From Acanthochromis polyacanthus (taxonomy: Eukaryota; Chordata; Actinopteri; Pomacentridae), in the NCBI RefSeq assembly GCF_021347895.1, contig NC_067132.1:13508995-13572994 (forward strand): a stretch of 64,000 nucleotides of DNA, written 5' to 3'. A program made the position numbers and the translations under genes. The notes beneath the pieces were generated by a model. The model did not search any database and was not told the origin of the DNA. It saw only the letters and a list, made by a program, of their open reading frames with translations. Positions 12,508 through 23,736 of the stretch are shown piece by piece. How positions within the stretch are numbered: position 1 is the stretch's first letter; every line of letters begins with the position of its first letter.

Positions 12508-13993
12508 AACCCTGCTGACAGGAAGTTGATCCAGGAACAGAGAGGGAGGCACTGATGGAGCACAATTCAGATCATTATGGTGGAATCAGAGCCACTGACT
12601 GCTTTTACATGCATAGAAAATGAAATTCTGAACCAGGTTAGCTAAAAAAACAACAACACAGTTTTGGTTCAATACATGAAAACTCAGTTTGTATAACCAG
12701 GTTGAGATGGATGACTGGCAGGTTACTGTGGTACAGAAACATCTTATTTCTCTCCGAATATCAAAACATCGACCAAGACGTCAAAAACATGTTAGTTATC
12801 TCATTCACAACAAAAAGTCATGTATTTATTCTGTCACTGGTGCACACTAAATAAAAAACAATACCTCAAAAAGGCCAATAGCCTCGCCAGTAGTCAACAT
12901 TCTCTGCGCATGAAAACACATTCGGTGACCTGAGCCTTTCTCTTTCCAAAGAGAAATCTGTAATCTACAATGCAATATCTACCTTGTGGACACGACTTCA
13001 CACTAATGCTGCAGCACTTGAGGAAGTGGAGCTGGTTGGTTGTAGGAGGAAGGTTTGACTGTCAGCCTGAAGGTTAGTTTTCAGAAACAGAAGCTAATGT
13101 CACTACCTCTATTCACTCACAACTCCCTTCATAACACTGGAGTGCATTCAACGTGGCCTTGTAGAGCCTTCCAGACATTTAACAACAGCGTCCAGCTGCT
13201 GGTGTTTACAGGCTGAAGCCCAAAGACCTTTTCTTAGACTCAATTCTGAAAGGGCAGATAAAGAGGAAGCATTTTTACTCATTGAAAGGTTTTTAATTGA
13301 AATTTCAGGATTTTAGCCCCAACTTTCTCACCACATTAAGGGTCTCATGAAAAGCCTTTTTGTTTTTAATTGTTTTTTTATTTTTATTTTTTTTATCATT
13401 AACTACTCAGAACAGATTTGTGTTTGGGGCCAAGGATTACTATGCATCATTCATAAAGCCACTTTTGTAATGTTTGTGATTAAACTGTATGATTTCAGGT
13501 GATGTTTACACACAATATGTGAAATGTTGGACCAATAAATACGACTGAGATTATTAGGTATTTTTAGAAACTGTACACCAAGGCTTTTATTACAGTGCAA
13601 TGAATAAACATCTTCAAGAGCAGAAACAGCGACTCCTTCATTTTTGCAGTAACTTGAATTAAAGGAATAAACCTGATGTGCAGCAGAAAAGCAAATAAAC
13701 TCTCACAAAGTTACACGAACCAACATGAAATCTTGTTCTCTGCTGGAAATGTGGGTGCAGATTTGAACTTTAAACTGTAGCTCCCGGTTTACAGCTTTGG
13801 GTAGTTTTTGTGCAGACAGACGCACAAATATCCAGATTACTGATCGCGCTACAGCAGCACAACAACAGACATGAAAATGATGAAACTGTGAACTGCAGGT
13901 TTCCTGTCATTCAGCTCAGGTCATAAACATCTTAACAGAAACTAACATCTTGCTGAAGCAACAAATTGAAGGTATTTGATCCCCAAACAGAAC
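12508..13993 (+). other. pck2 3' UTR and spacer before receptor gene A
   Basis: This is the probable 3' untranslated region of pck2 followed by the converging 3' end of receptor gene A on the other strand. The two genes are tail to tail. I saw no repeats beyond an AT-rich stretch at 13370-13395. Confidence 0.7.
13534..13539 (+). terminator. Candidate poly(A) signal for pck2
   Basis: AATAAA lies about 1 kb after the pck2 stop codon. Other AATAAA hexamers occur in the same UTR (for example near 12848), so the cleavage site actually used is not settled. Confidence 0.35.
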
Positions 13994-16900
13994 TCATTTC
14001 TTGTTGACTTTAGCGTAGATATCCTGGAGGCCTTCAGCAGTTTGCTCTGAGCTGCTTTCTGATTTGGACGCTTTGATCCGTGCGTACACAGTTTCCTGCT
14101 GCTGTCCGCTGTCCTGCTCCCCGACGGATGAAGGTGCAGGTCTCCCATCAGAGAACTTGATGTCTCCATAGTGGATTTCTTCCTCCTCACCTGTTTGATT
14201 CTGGAGAAATGTATTGAGCAGGAATTATTAAGGCTGATCCTTCCACACAGCATTAAATAATTATAAATGTTTACTGAATGGGCTTTAGGACAAGTTTAAA
14301 CAGCATGTGGCAGATGTGTGGACTTCAGTTTTCTGTAAATGGGTCACATGTTAGCGGAAAAAATGTCTGTAATAAAATAGTACTCAGCCATATAATGCAA
14401 ATTATAACGTACAGTCTTAACAATAACAGAAAAACACTATAAATAATATATGATCCATTGTATCAAAACTATTTACTATTAGTAAGGCTATCATAAAGTA
14501 TGGTATTTTGTTTATTTCTTTACTGCTGTAACTTCATAAATATTTTCTCCACAAGGACATTCTTTGTACTTCAATGAAAAATAAATGCAACAAAACACTA
14601 AACTTTATTTATAGAACAGTGACTACTGGGAATTTATTATTATTTATTTAGTTTGTTTCCTGATATTTAACCTTCTCAGTAACATCTAAAAATACCTGTG
14701 TACTTTTTCATCCAGATGCTTTTAACAAATCTTACTAGAATCTCAAACTCCCGGTAAAACATGGAGCCTAAACAAATGTGTGTTTTCTCACCTGAGTCTG
14801 TTGTTGAGTTGGATTTTTCCTCTTCAGGCAGCTGGAAGATATTAGAGAGCTGTCAGAACATTCATTCAGTGTTTCCAGTTGTGATACACAGATGCAAGGA
14901 TGATAGGAAGTGAACATTATTGGATGTTCATCAGTGGAAAACGTGATTGAAATCCAACTGATGGACGTTGATGGAGAAACAAAGTAAGATCAAACATTTG
15001 CTGAAGTTAAATCAAAGATCAAGTAGCCTGAATGGAAACTTTCATGTGAAGAAGTGAAACAAATTGGAAGATCACATATCCATTATTCCATCACCTTGAA
15101 CACATGTTCAACTAAAACTTCACTGCAGGGAAATATACTGAGTCAGATGCTTAAATGTATGGTACTTACCAAACACAGAGAAGAAGAAAGATCAGAACAA
15201 TGACAGGACTCACAGTACCAGCCAGGATTGTTGAAAGAGGAACATTTTCTGTTACCAACAAAAACAAAAAAGCACAAAAACCAAATGATTAAATGTAAAG
15301 AAATGTGGACACAAGTGAAGCTGTTGAATGCAGCTTAATGTAAAAAATCATTGCATACAATTACGCTGAAACACTTGTCAGGGGATTGAAGCAAAACAAA
15401 ACAAAACAAAAAGATCAATACAACAGAAGAAAAAAGAAGAACAGATCAGATTCAGTTCAGTTCAACATTTACCTTCAACAGTCAGAAGAATCTCATTTGA
15501 CCTGTTATTACCGAGAATATTTGTGACCTCAGAGTAATAAACTCCTCCACGAGTGACACTAAACTGATAAAAGTGTCCTTTAGCTACTTTCATGGATCCA
15601 TGTTCAGTTTTTAAGAACCAGGAGAAGTTGCTGACGGGAGGATTGGCTCTGCTGGAGCAGGTCAGGTTCACCCAGCTACCTGCTGACACCAAACCTGATG
15701 GACTGATGGATGCTGAGGTTTCTTTGGGGGCATCTGAGGAAAATGGGACACAAATGTACAACATGAAAGATGAATGAGAGCCTTGAAAACAGAAGAAATA
15801 AATCATGATGAGCAGACAGGATCACTTACATGGAACACTGAGAGTCTGTTGTGTCTCTTTGGTCTTTCCAGGTTTTCCTTCATCCACAGGATATGTGGCA
15901 GAGCAGCTGATGTTGAATCCATCATGTGAGTGTGACAGAGTGATGCTCTGCTGGATTTTACTTGTAAAGGTTCCATCTGTGTTTTCTTCTATTTGGCTGT
16001 GAGAGTTTTGTGGGAGGTTCCAGGTGAGTTGAGGAGGGGAGTGTGGACAGGGAGTGAAAGCTGAGCAGCTGATAGTGACAGACTTCTTCTCCTTCACTTC
16101 ACCTGAGATGTTGATTGTGGGACTCCACGGAGAATCTGTGGTTTCACATCAAACACACGTTTACACTGAAAATGCAGTCAATTTACTGAACAGACATGGA
16201 TGCAGTCACTGCAATAACTTCCAGGACATTCAGCTCTGCTTTACAACAGAACAGTACACCACAGCAAGGCAGCACCTGGAGGTGGGAATAATGGTTGGCT
16301 GCACCATCTCCCTTTTCGCCTTCACTATGACTATGGAGACGATCATTGTGACATCTCGTTGGGTGGTCGGAGGACAGCAAATAAGACCTGGACTGAAGCT
16401 GCTGCCAGTTAGAGCCTACATGGACGACGTCACAACACTCAGCACAGCCGAGACCTGCACTGTTCGACTGCTGAGTAACCTGCAAGAAAACACCGAGCTG
16501 ACTCGCATGAGGCTCAAACCAAGTAAGTCCAGAAGCATTTCCATCATCAAGGGAAAACTATCAGACCATCACTTTCACATTGGCGATGAGACTATTCCAG
16601 CTGTTTAGGAGAGACCTGTGAAAACCCTAGGCTGATGGTACGATGCCTCCCTCAAAGACAAAGAGCAAGTAGACCAGCTTAGGAAGGAGGTAACCAGTGA
16701 CCTAGAGAACATTGCTATAACCCTGCTTTCTAGCAGGCTGAAGTTCTGGTGTATGCAGTTTGGGCAACTTGCACGCCTCATGTGGCCACTAACCCAGTAT
16801 GAAGTACCAGTGTCTACAGTGGAAAAGCTGGAGAGACTGGTTAGCTTCTATGCAAGGAAATGGCTTGGCCTTCCCAGGTGCCTCAGCAGTATTGGGTTCT

Positions 16901-19439
16901 ATGGCAAAGGAATTATAGATCTGCCCATTTCAGTACAAGTGCACCAAAGTAAGAATGGAGATGATGCTACAGGATTCAAGCAATCCAATCATAGCTCAAG
17001 CTGCCCCAAAGTTGGCAACTGGGGGGAGGGGGATCCCATCAGTGGCAATAGAGCAGCCAAAGGCAGCACTCAGTCATAGGGACATTGTAAGCCAAGTGCA
17101 GCGGGGAAGAGGTGGTCTTGGCCTTGGGGCCAGCACCCCAGCCTGGAACAAGACCACTCCGTCCCAAAGACACAAGCTTGTGGTGCAGGAAGTATGATGG
17201 CAAGAGGAAACTGGCAGGTGCGCAAAGCCATAGCGTAGGCAAAGCATGGGCAGTGGATGACATGGGAAGGAGTGGAAAAGAGGAAGATCTCTTGGTAAGG
17301 GCTGTGGGATACGGAGAGATTTAGAGCAAGCTTCACCATCAAGGCGGGCCTATGATGTCCTACCATCACCCCAGAACCTCAATCAATGGTATGGTGAAGA
17401 CCCTACATGCTCACTCTGCCCGACTCCAGCTACACTCAAACACATCTTAGCAGGCTGCAAGACCAGCCTCACTCAAGGCCGTTACACCTGGCGGCACAAC
17501 CAGGTGCTGAAGTGTCTGGCACTAGTGCTGGAGATGCAGCGTGTGAGTGTTAACGCCCTTCCACTCACGTCGACCCGAAAGCAAGAAACAACATTTGTCT
17601 GGCAGGGTGAGGGTCCTGTTGAGCGGGCCCCTCGCAACTGCCCAGATCCTGGGCAGTTGAGAGGGGTTATGATTGGCGGATGCTGGTAGACCTGGACCAA
17701 AAGTTCTGCTTCCCACCTGAGATCGCATCCACCAACCTGCGACCAGACAATACAATACAGTAGCTTTAATAATTAAGGGAAATTCAATTGTCTGGGGTCT
17801 CATCTGTTTACTTAAGAATTAAATAGTGTAATTGCTGTTGGTAATTACTAGACTTGTAATAATAAGTAGCAAACCTGGTGCTATGGTCAGCTTTGCTTAG
17901 TCATGTCTACATTATGGAACTCACAGTGACCTGGGAGAGTTCGGTAGAGGAGGCCTATGAGTGCAAGAAGCTGAGGTATACAGAGCTTGCTGCCGATGCA
18001 AAACGGCGAGGCTGCAAGGTGAGGGTCCGACCGGTCGAGGTAGGCTGCAGAGGATTCATAGCCACCTCAACATCCAGGCTTCTGCAGAAAATGGAAGTAT
18101 GTGGGAAGGCCCACTGGCAGGCGATCAAGGACCTCTCCAGAGCCACTGAAAACGGAAGTCAGAGGCTGTGGATAAAGAGAAAGGACTCCATCTGAGCCTT
18201 AAGGTGAGTAGACAGCATCTAGGGGGTGAACCTGGGACGTCGAGATTCACTGGTGAACCCTCTGGAGATATCGTGGGCCTATCAGCCAAACACCGATGAA
18301 GGAGGGCACCCACTTAATAACCCAGAGGATGGCCTCACTCACTGGACCATCCCACAAAGTCTTAGGTGTCTTATGTATGCCAGAAGGGATATCAACATCT
18401 AGTCCTACACAACAGGTCAACTACAATAAAGTTGATGTAGACTTTGTCCTTCACTGATGATGACAAATGTGAAGGAGTGAAAAGTGTCCACAGTGAATTC
18501 AGCTGCTGACATGTTTCCAGTGTTACAGTTGCAGCAGTGCAGACAGCAGGAGACACAACAGAAAGATACTTTGATGGATCCTGTCGGTTTCTCAGGACGA
18601 TTCAACTGGAACAACTTTTCAATCCAACACTTTGTGTTCACACATGCTTTCTTCAACTCTGGACTCTCATTCTGTTGATCCTCCTGCTCTACATGTTGGA
18701 TTCACACTGAAGGTTACATTCATGGACTTCACTGTTTCACAACAAAACTACAACTCATTTCACTTTTTATTCTCTAATATAATATTACAGACTCATAAAA
18801 ACAAAACTCTCTTACCTCTGACTGTTATCTGAAGAGGATCATCACAAGCTGTTGCCCTGAAATGTTCAGTCTCAATTCTGAAGAAATATTTGTTTGATTT
18901 GTTTTTGTCCAAATCAGAGAACAGAGTGGTGCAGTTTTGTTCTGTCAGGTTTCCAATCATTTTCATTTTGTAGCTGTTAACTGACCCACTACTGTTGAAA
19001 ATTACATTGTCTTTGTTGTTTAAAAATCTTGAGTCACTTTTAATCCAAACTCCGTAGATGTCTCTGCTGCTGTTAAAATGTGTTCCTTCTTTAGCTGTAA
19101 AGTTACAGGGGATTAACAAACAAGATCCACTCAGTGCTTCCATCTCCTTTGGTGCAGTGATGGAGAGACCTGGTATATCTCCACAATCAACTGAAACATC
19201 TGTAAAACCAAAGTGATGATGAACATGATGTGGAACAAAATGTGTGTGAAGAGAAAGATTGAGAAACATCAAGTACAGTTCAGCAACATGTTTGTCCTGT
19301 GAACAATCTCACATCAAATACTGTCAATGATTTGATTCTCCAGATAAAAGTCAACAAACAGCTCACCTGAAAGAAAGAAGACACTCAGTAACATGTTGAC
19401 TGTCACCACGTTCACACACAGAGCTGCCATCAAACTCAT
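13994..19439 (-). CDS. Siglec/CD22-like receptor A, inhibitory type (ITIM tail)
   Basis: Predicted type I membrane protein of 449 aa. Exons in transcript order: 19367-19439 (leader), 18816-19199 (V-set), 15830-16135 (C2-1), 15473-15733 (C2-2), 15170-15248 (TM), 14792-14831, 13994-14200 (tail). The 5' UTR exon ends at 20166. The V domain has SGSCLLIPCNF, NCTTLF and KYFFRIE, the Siglec Cys pattern and presumed sialic-acid-binding Arg. The membrane segment has no charged residue. The tail carries IHYGDI (ITIM), TVYARI (ITSM-like) and DIYAKV, which fits SHP-1/2 recruitment. In C2-2 the F-strand Cys is Ser (YYSEVTN), unlike its four paralogues. The V/C2-1 intron holds a 2.2-kb retroelement insertion. 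Family-level call is strong; orthology to CD22 or another Siglec is open. Confidence 0.87.
16260..17080 (+). pseudogene. Reverse transcriptase fragment of LINE-like element
   Basis: The frame reads VRAYMDDVTTL, the catalytic YxDD motif of reverse transcriptases, followed by RMRLKPSKSRSISIIKGKL and, after in-frame stops near 16606 and 16651, WYDASLKDKEQVDQL and ARKWLGLPRCLSSIGFYG. This matches the RT/thumb part of teleost non-LTR elements. The N-terminal half of the RT and any endonuclease are absent. The stops make it non-functional. Confidence 0.85.
17380..18195 (+). pseudogene. C-terminal part of the LINE-like ORF, degraded
   Basis: Segments in shifting frames include a Cys/His-like stretch (CSLCPTPATLKHILAGC), then GRYTWRHNQVLK, and from about 17913 a readable ELTVTWESSVEEAYECKKL ... 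VEVGCRGFIATS ... NGSQRLWIKRKDS block. These are familiar from the 3' part of ORF2-type proteins of fish non-LTR elements. Multiple frame changes show it is dead. Confidence 0.75.
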
Positions 19440-19667
19440 CTCTGGACTGGAACATAAAAATAAAATGTAGATTTTGGTTTATATTTTCATATTTAACTTC
19501 TTAAGACCTGCCATCCACATATGTGGACATGTTTTTGTTTTTTGATTATAATTTTTTTTCAAAAGGGCATATTGTTAATACTAATAATAATACTTACCGT
19601 ATATTATTAGTATTATCTACTTCTACTACTACTACAAATAATAATAGTATTAGCAGTGTAAATCTAG

Positions 19668-19670
<3 letters not shown>

Positions 19671-19709
<39 letters not shown>
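19671..19709. repeat. (AT)n microsatellite
   Basis: About 19 AT units lie in intron 1 of receptor gene A, flanked by imperfect TA-rich triplets (actactact, aataataat). The matching intron of gene B on the other palindrome arm lacks it, so it arose or expanded after the duplication. Confidence 0.95.
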
Positions 19710-19712
<3 letters not shown>

Positions 19713-20325
19713 GTAATAAACATAATAATCAGATATTAGATATCATCCAGTTATTATGTTTGTCGGTTACTCCTTATCCCAAGTAAGTAGAAAAAACTAA
19801 AATGGAAACCAAACCAAAGCTCGGGTCTTAGGAAGTTAAACAAAAAACATTTTTATGTTTTTCCAATCAACCTCAAATTTACACAAGGAACTGAGAACAA
19901 CCACATTGTAAAGTTTTACAAGTCATGATCAAATCATTCAATTAACAATCATCGAGCATTAGTTCATGATATTATATTTAGAAATGTTTCTCATGCACCA
20001 TCAGGTTTTTTAAGGCTCATTTTACATAAAAAACTAATAGTAAAAAAATTAACAGAGATAAAATGCAAAATGTTTTCAGGAGAATTCGTGAAAACAAAAC
20101 CAACTAACACAAGTTTAAAGGTTAGAAATAAAATCAAAAACAAAAATCAGAAACATTTTTCTTACCAAATCAATCTGCAGCTCAAACTCAGAAACTAGGC
20201 TTTTAAAATGTGAATCTCCGTTGATGAGCAGAACGTCAAATGAACAACTTCCCTGTTTGTTTGTTCTGATGTTATAACTCAGTGACCTTTTTAGGGCATC
20301 TTCAACTCATCATGGTGTGACTGAC

Positions 20326-20604
20326 TGTTTTATTGTTCAGATGATTTGATCTGTCATCTGCTGTTAGAAAGTTGAGTCCAGTAAACAGGGAGGCTCCAGT
20401 CACTGTGAGGATCCTGCAGAAGCAACTGACCAACTTCCTCTGTTCACTTCACGCTCTCAGCTGTTTCTCAGCACTTTGTCGACGTATTTATAAATTCACA
20501 CCAACCACTCCTTTTTGCCACAGTGACTGTGGTTCATCAGACATCACACATACAGTAGGTTTTCAAACTAAACACATTTGTAGTGTGAAAACCACATTAA
20601 ACTT
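20326..20604. promoter_or_regulatory. Palindrome centre between receptor genes A and B; possible shared promoter
   Basis: This roughly 280-bp unique spacer separates the two inverted arms. The 5' UTR exons of A (donor at 20166, minus) and B (donor after 20837, plus) point away from it. It contains a TATA-like tatttataaatt at about 20486. Either each arm carries its own promoter or the spacer acts in both directions. The sequence alone does not decide. Confidence 0.4.
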
Positions 20605-23185
20605 GCTGCACACTGCACATCATGATGAGCTGAAGATGCCCTAAAAAGGTGAATTCCTCTTTCACAGAGTTTGAGCAGGAAGGATGAAGACGTCTTTAAA
20701 CATCAGGTCACTGAGTTTTAACATCAGAACAAACAAACAGGGAAGTTGTTCATTTGACCTGCTGCTCATCGACGGAGATTCACTGATTAACGGATTTTAA
20801 AAGTCAAGTTTCTGAGTTTGAGCTGCAGATTGATTTGGTAAGGAAAATGTTATTGATTTTTGTATTAGATTTTTATTTTTAACCTTTAAACTTGTGTTAG
20901 TTTTGAAGTTTTCATGAATGCTTCTGAAAACATTTTGCACTTTCACTTTGCTCATTATTTTTACAATCATTTTAATGCAAAATGAGTCTCAAAGAAATGA
21001 GATGGTGCCTCAGAAAAAAAATACTTATTTATTTTTTTGACTTTATTAGACAGATATAGTTGAGAGGCAGACAGAAAAGTAGAGAGAAGAATGAGGGTGG
21101 AGACATGCAGTAAAGGCTGTGAGCTGGAGTCAAAGCCACGCCATCAGGAACTAGAGCCTCTGTTAACCAGTTGAGCTATCCGGGTCCCCAGAACAATTTT
21201 TTAAGTACAATATCATAAATTAATGATGGATTATAGTTGATTTAATGATTTGATCAGGACTTCTAAAATGTTAAAATCTGGTTGTTCACAATCGCTTGTG
21301 TAAATTTGAGGTTGACTGTAAAAACACAAAAGTATTTTTCGTTTAAATATGAAAATACAACCCAAAATCTACATTTTATTATCATGTTTCAGTCCAGAGA
21401 TGAGTTTGATGGCAGCTCTGTGTGTGAACGTGGTGACAGTCAACATGTTACTGAATGTCTTCTTTCTTTCAGGTGAGCTGTTTGTTGACTTTTATCTGGA
21501 GAATCAAATCATTGACAGTATTTGATGTGAGATTGTTCACAGGACAAACATGTTGCTGAACTGTACTTGATGTTTCTCAATCTTTCTCTTCACACACATT
21601 TTGTTCCACATCATGTTCATCATCACTTTGGTTTTACAGATGTTTCAGCTGATTGTGGAGATATACCAGGTCTCTCCATCACTGCACCAAAGGAGATGGA
21701 AGCACTGAGTGGATCTTGTTTGTTAATCCCCTGTAACTTTACAGCTAAAGAAGGAACACATTTTAACAGCAGCAGAGACATCTACGGAGTTTGGATTAAA
21801 TGTGACTCAAGATTTTTAAACAACATAGACAATGTAATTTTCAACAGGAGTGGGTCAGTTAACAGCTACAAAATGAAAATGATTGGAAACCTGACAGAAC
21901 AAAACTGCACCACTCTGTTCTCTGATTTGGACAAAAATAAATCAAACAAATATTTCTTCAGAATTGAGACTGAACATTTCAGGGCAACAGCTTGTGATGA
22001 TCCTCTTCAGATAACAGTCAGAGGTAAGAGAGTTTTGTTTTTATGAGTCTGTAATATTATAGTAGAGAATAAAAAGTGAAATGAGTTGTAGTTTTGTTGT
22101 GAAACAGTGAAGTCCATGAATGTAACCTTCAGTGTGAATCCAACATGTAGAGCAGGAGGATCAACAGAATGAGAGTCCAGAGTTGAAGAAAGCATGTGTG
22201 AACACAAAGTGTTGGATTGAAAAGTTGTTCCAGTTGAATCGTCCTGAGAAACCGGCAGGATCCATCAAAGTATCTTTCTGTTGTGTCTCCTGCTGTCTGC
22301 ACTGCTGCAACTGTAACACTGGAAACATGTCAGCAGCTGAATTCACTGTGGACACTTTTCACTCCTTCACATTTGTCATCATCAGTGAAGGACAAAGTCT
22401 ACATCAACTTTATTGTAGTTGAGTGATTGCATCCATGTGTGTTCAGTAAATTGACTGTAAAACATGTGTTTGATGTGAAACCACAGATTCTCCGTGGAGT
22501 CCCACAATCAACATCTCAGGTGAAGTGAAGGAGAAGAAGTCTGTCACTATCAGCTGCTCAGCTTTCACTCCCTGTCCACACTCCCCTCCTCAACTCACCT
22601 GGAACCTCCCACAAAACTCTCACAGCCAAATAGAGGAAAACACAGATGGAACCTTTACAAGTAAAATCCAGCAGAGCATCACTCTGTCGGACTCACATGA
22701 TGGATTCAACATCAGCTGCTCTGCCACATATCCTGTGGATGAAGGAAAACCTGGAAAGACCAAAGAGACACAACAGACTCTCAGTGTTCCATGTAAATGA
22801 TCCTGTCTGCTCATCATGATTTATTTCTTCTGTTTTCAAGGCTCTCATTCATCTTTCATGTTGTACATTTGTGTCCCATTTTCCTCAGATGCCCCCAAAG
22901 AAACCTCAGCATCCATCAGTCCATCAGGTTTGGTGTCAGCAGGTAGCTGGGTGAACCTGACCTGCTCCAGCAGAGCCAATCCTCCCATCAGCAACTTCTC
23001 CTGGTTCTTAAAAACTAAAGATGGATCCATGAAAGTAGCTGAAGGACACTTTTATCGGTTTAATGTCACTCATGGAGGAATTTATTACTGTGAGGCCACA
23101 AATATTCTTGGTAATCAGAGATCAGCTGAGATTCCTCTGACTGTTGAAGGTAAATGTTGAACTGAATGTTTCAGTCGTTCTTCTT
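20605..23185 (+). repeat. Right arm of receptor palindrome (gene B side)
   Basis: Inverted counterpart of 15440-20325. The innermost match is atcatgatgagctgaagatg (about 20618). The arm runs through the B 5' UTR exon, leader, V, C2-1 and C2-2 exons and stops about 30 bp past the C2-2 donor. Downstream sequence, including the membrane exon, is unrelated to gene A. A SINE at 21025-21195 is private to this arm. Confidence 0.88.
21025..21195 (-). mobile_element. tRNA-derived SINE in intron 1 of receptor B
   Basis: Read on the minus strand, it starts with ctggggacccggatagctca, a tRNA-like A box (tagctcaactggttaac), and ends in the gactttattagacagatata block usual for a common teleost SINE. The B box is degenerate. 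The equivalent intron of gene A has no copy, so it inserted after the palindrome formed. Confidence 0.65.
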
Positions 23186-23641
23186 TCTGATCATCTTCAG
23201 ATTTGTGTTTATTTGACTGTAAAGCACTGACTGCTGTTTAAATACACTTGAATGTGACCTTTAAGAGAAAAAGTGCAGAAGGACAACCTTCAAGAGTTTT
23301 ATTTGAATATTTCTGAGAGGGAACTGAAGACATTTCATCTGAGTTAGTTTGACTCTTGATGTTCAGTTTTACACATTTCTAATTTGTCATGAAGAATAAA
23401 GTGGTGAAGACTGAGCTTCAAAATACACAAGTTTCATCAGGAACTCAGTTCAAAGTTAAGAAGTTTGTAAACAGCAGGAATAAATGTAATAATGATCTGA
23501 AGCAAAACATTCCCACTAAGGAGAAGGTGACTGTGCTGTCTTGTTCCAGATCACCAACACTTTGGGGCTGTTGTCTACATCACAGTGAAGATCCTGGGAA
23601 TCGTGATGCTCTACAGCACATTCATCATCTTTGAGTGGTGA
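21400..23641 (+). CDS. Siglec/CD22-like receptor B, short-tail (activating) type
   Basis: Predicted 371 aa. Exons: 21400-21472 (leader), 21640-22023 (V-set), 22487-22792 (C2-1), 22889-23149 (C2-2), 23550-23641 (TM and stop). The 5' UTR exon ends at 20837. The V domain keeps SGSCLLIPCNF, NCTTLF and KYFFRIE; C2-2 keeps its Cys (YYCEATN). The membrane segment, VVYITVKILGIVMLYSTF, contains a Lys near its outer third and is followed by IIFEW and TGA, leaving no cytoplasmic tail. Lys-bearing short receptors usually signal by pairing with an ITAM adaptor such as DAP12; that is inference here. The stop overlaps the place where ITIM paralogues splice (TG followed by GT), and decayed tail exons lie downstream. 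Predicted ectodomain is near-identical to A. Confidence 0.87.
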
Positions 23642-23736
23642 CACAAACTTTTGTGCTAAACTCTGCAGCTGTGGACCTTTGACAGTCAGTCTTTAAATGG
23701 GTCAGTATTTATTTCTCTCATCTCTTCTTCTTTCAG

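Larger units (their letters stand above)
16211..18417 (+). mobile_element. 5'-truncated LINE-like retrotransposon insertion
   Basis: The other palindrome arm reads uninterrupted from the segment matching gatgcagtcact (ending 16210) to caactacaataaag (starting 18418), which defines a 2,207-bp insertion here. It holds reverse-transcriptase remnants with a YMDD active-site motif and a C-terminal region ending near 18195, all plus strand. I could not see a clear target-site duplication or a poly(A)/short-repeat tail. The element is oriented opposite to receptor gene A and lies within its V/C2-1 intron. Confidence 0.87.
15440..20325 (-). repeat. Left arm of receptor palindrome (gene A side)
   Basis: This arm is an inverted copy of 20605-23185. 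Leader, V, C2-1 and C2-2 exons have exactly the same lengths as in gene B (73, 384, 306 and 261 bp), and introns and 5' flank also match. Beyond the leader the arm runs inward past the 5' UTR exon (aacttccctgtttgtttgtt) to agggcatcttcaactcatca near 20300. It is longer than the right arm mainly because of the insertion at 16211-18417. Similarity fades just past the C2-2 donor. Confidence 0.88.

Noticed and set aside
16183..16485. Minus-strand 100-codon frame over the LINE-like fragment
   Set aside because: Antisense shadow of the reverse transcriptase remnant; no known domain.
19501..19740. 87-codon frame with an Asn/Thr- and Tyr/Ile-rich peptide
   Set aside because: It is translated microsatellite ((AT)n and triplet repeats) inside an intron.
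22183..22422. Cys-rich 79-codon frame found in both palindrome arms (also 18417-18656)
   Set aside because: It looks conserved only because the arms are near-identical; it lies in the V/C2-1 intron and is absent from genes C-E.
22620..22817. 65-codon antisense frame repeated at every C2-1 exon
   Set aside because: Its repetition reflects conservation of the sense C2-1 exon, not an independent gene.
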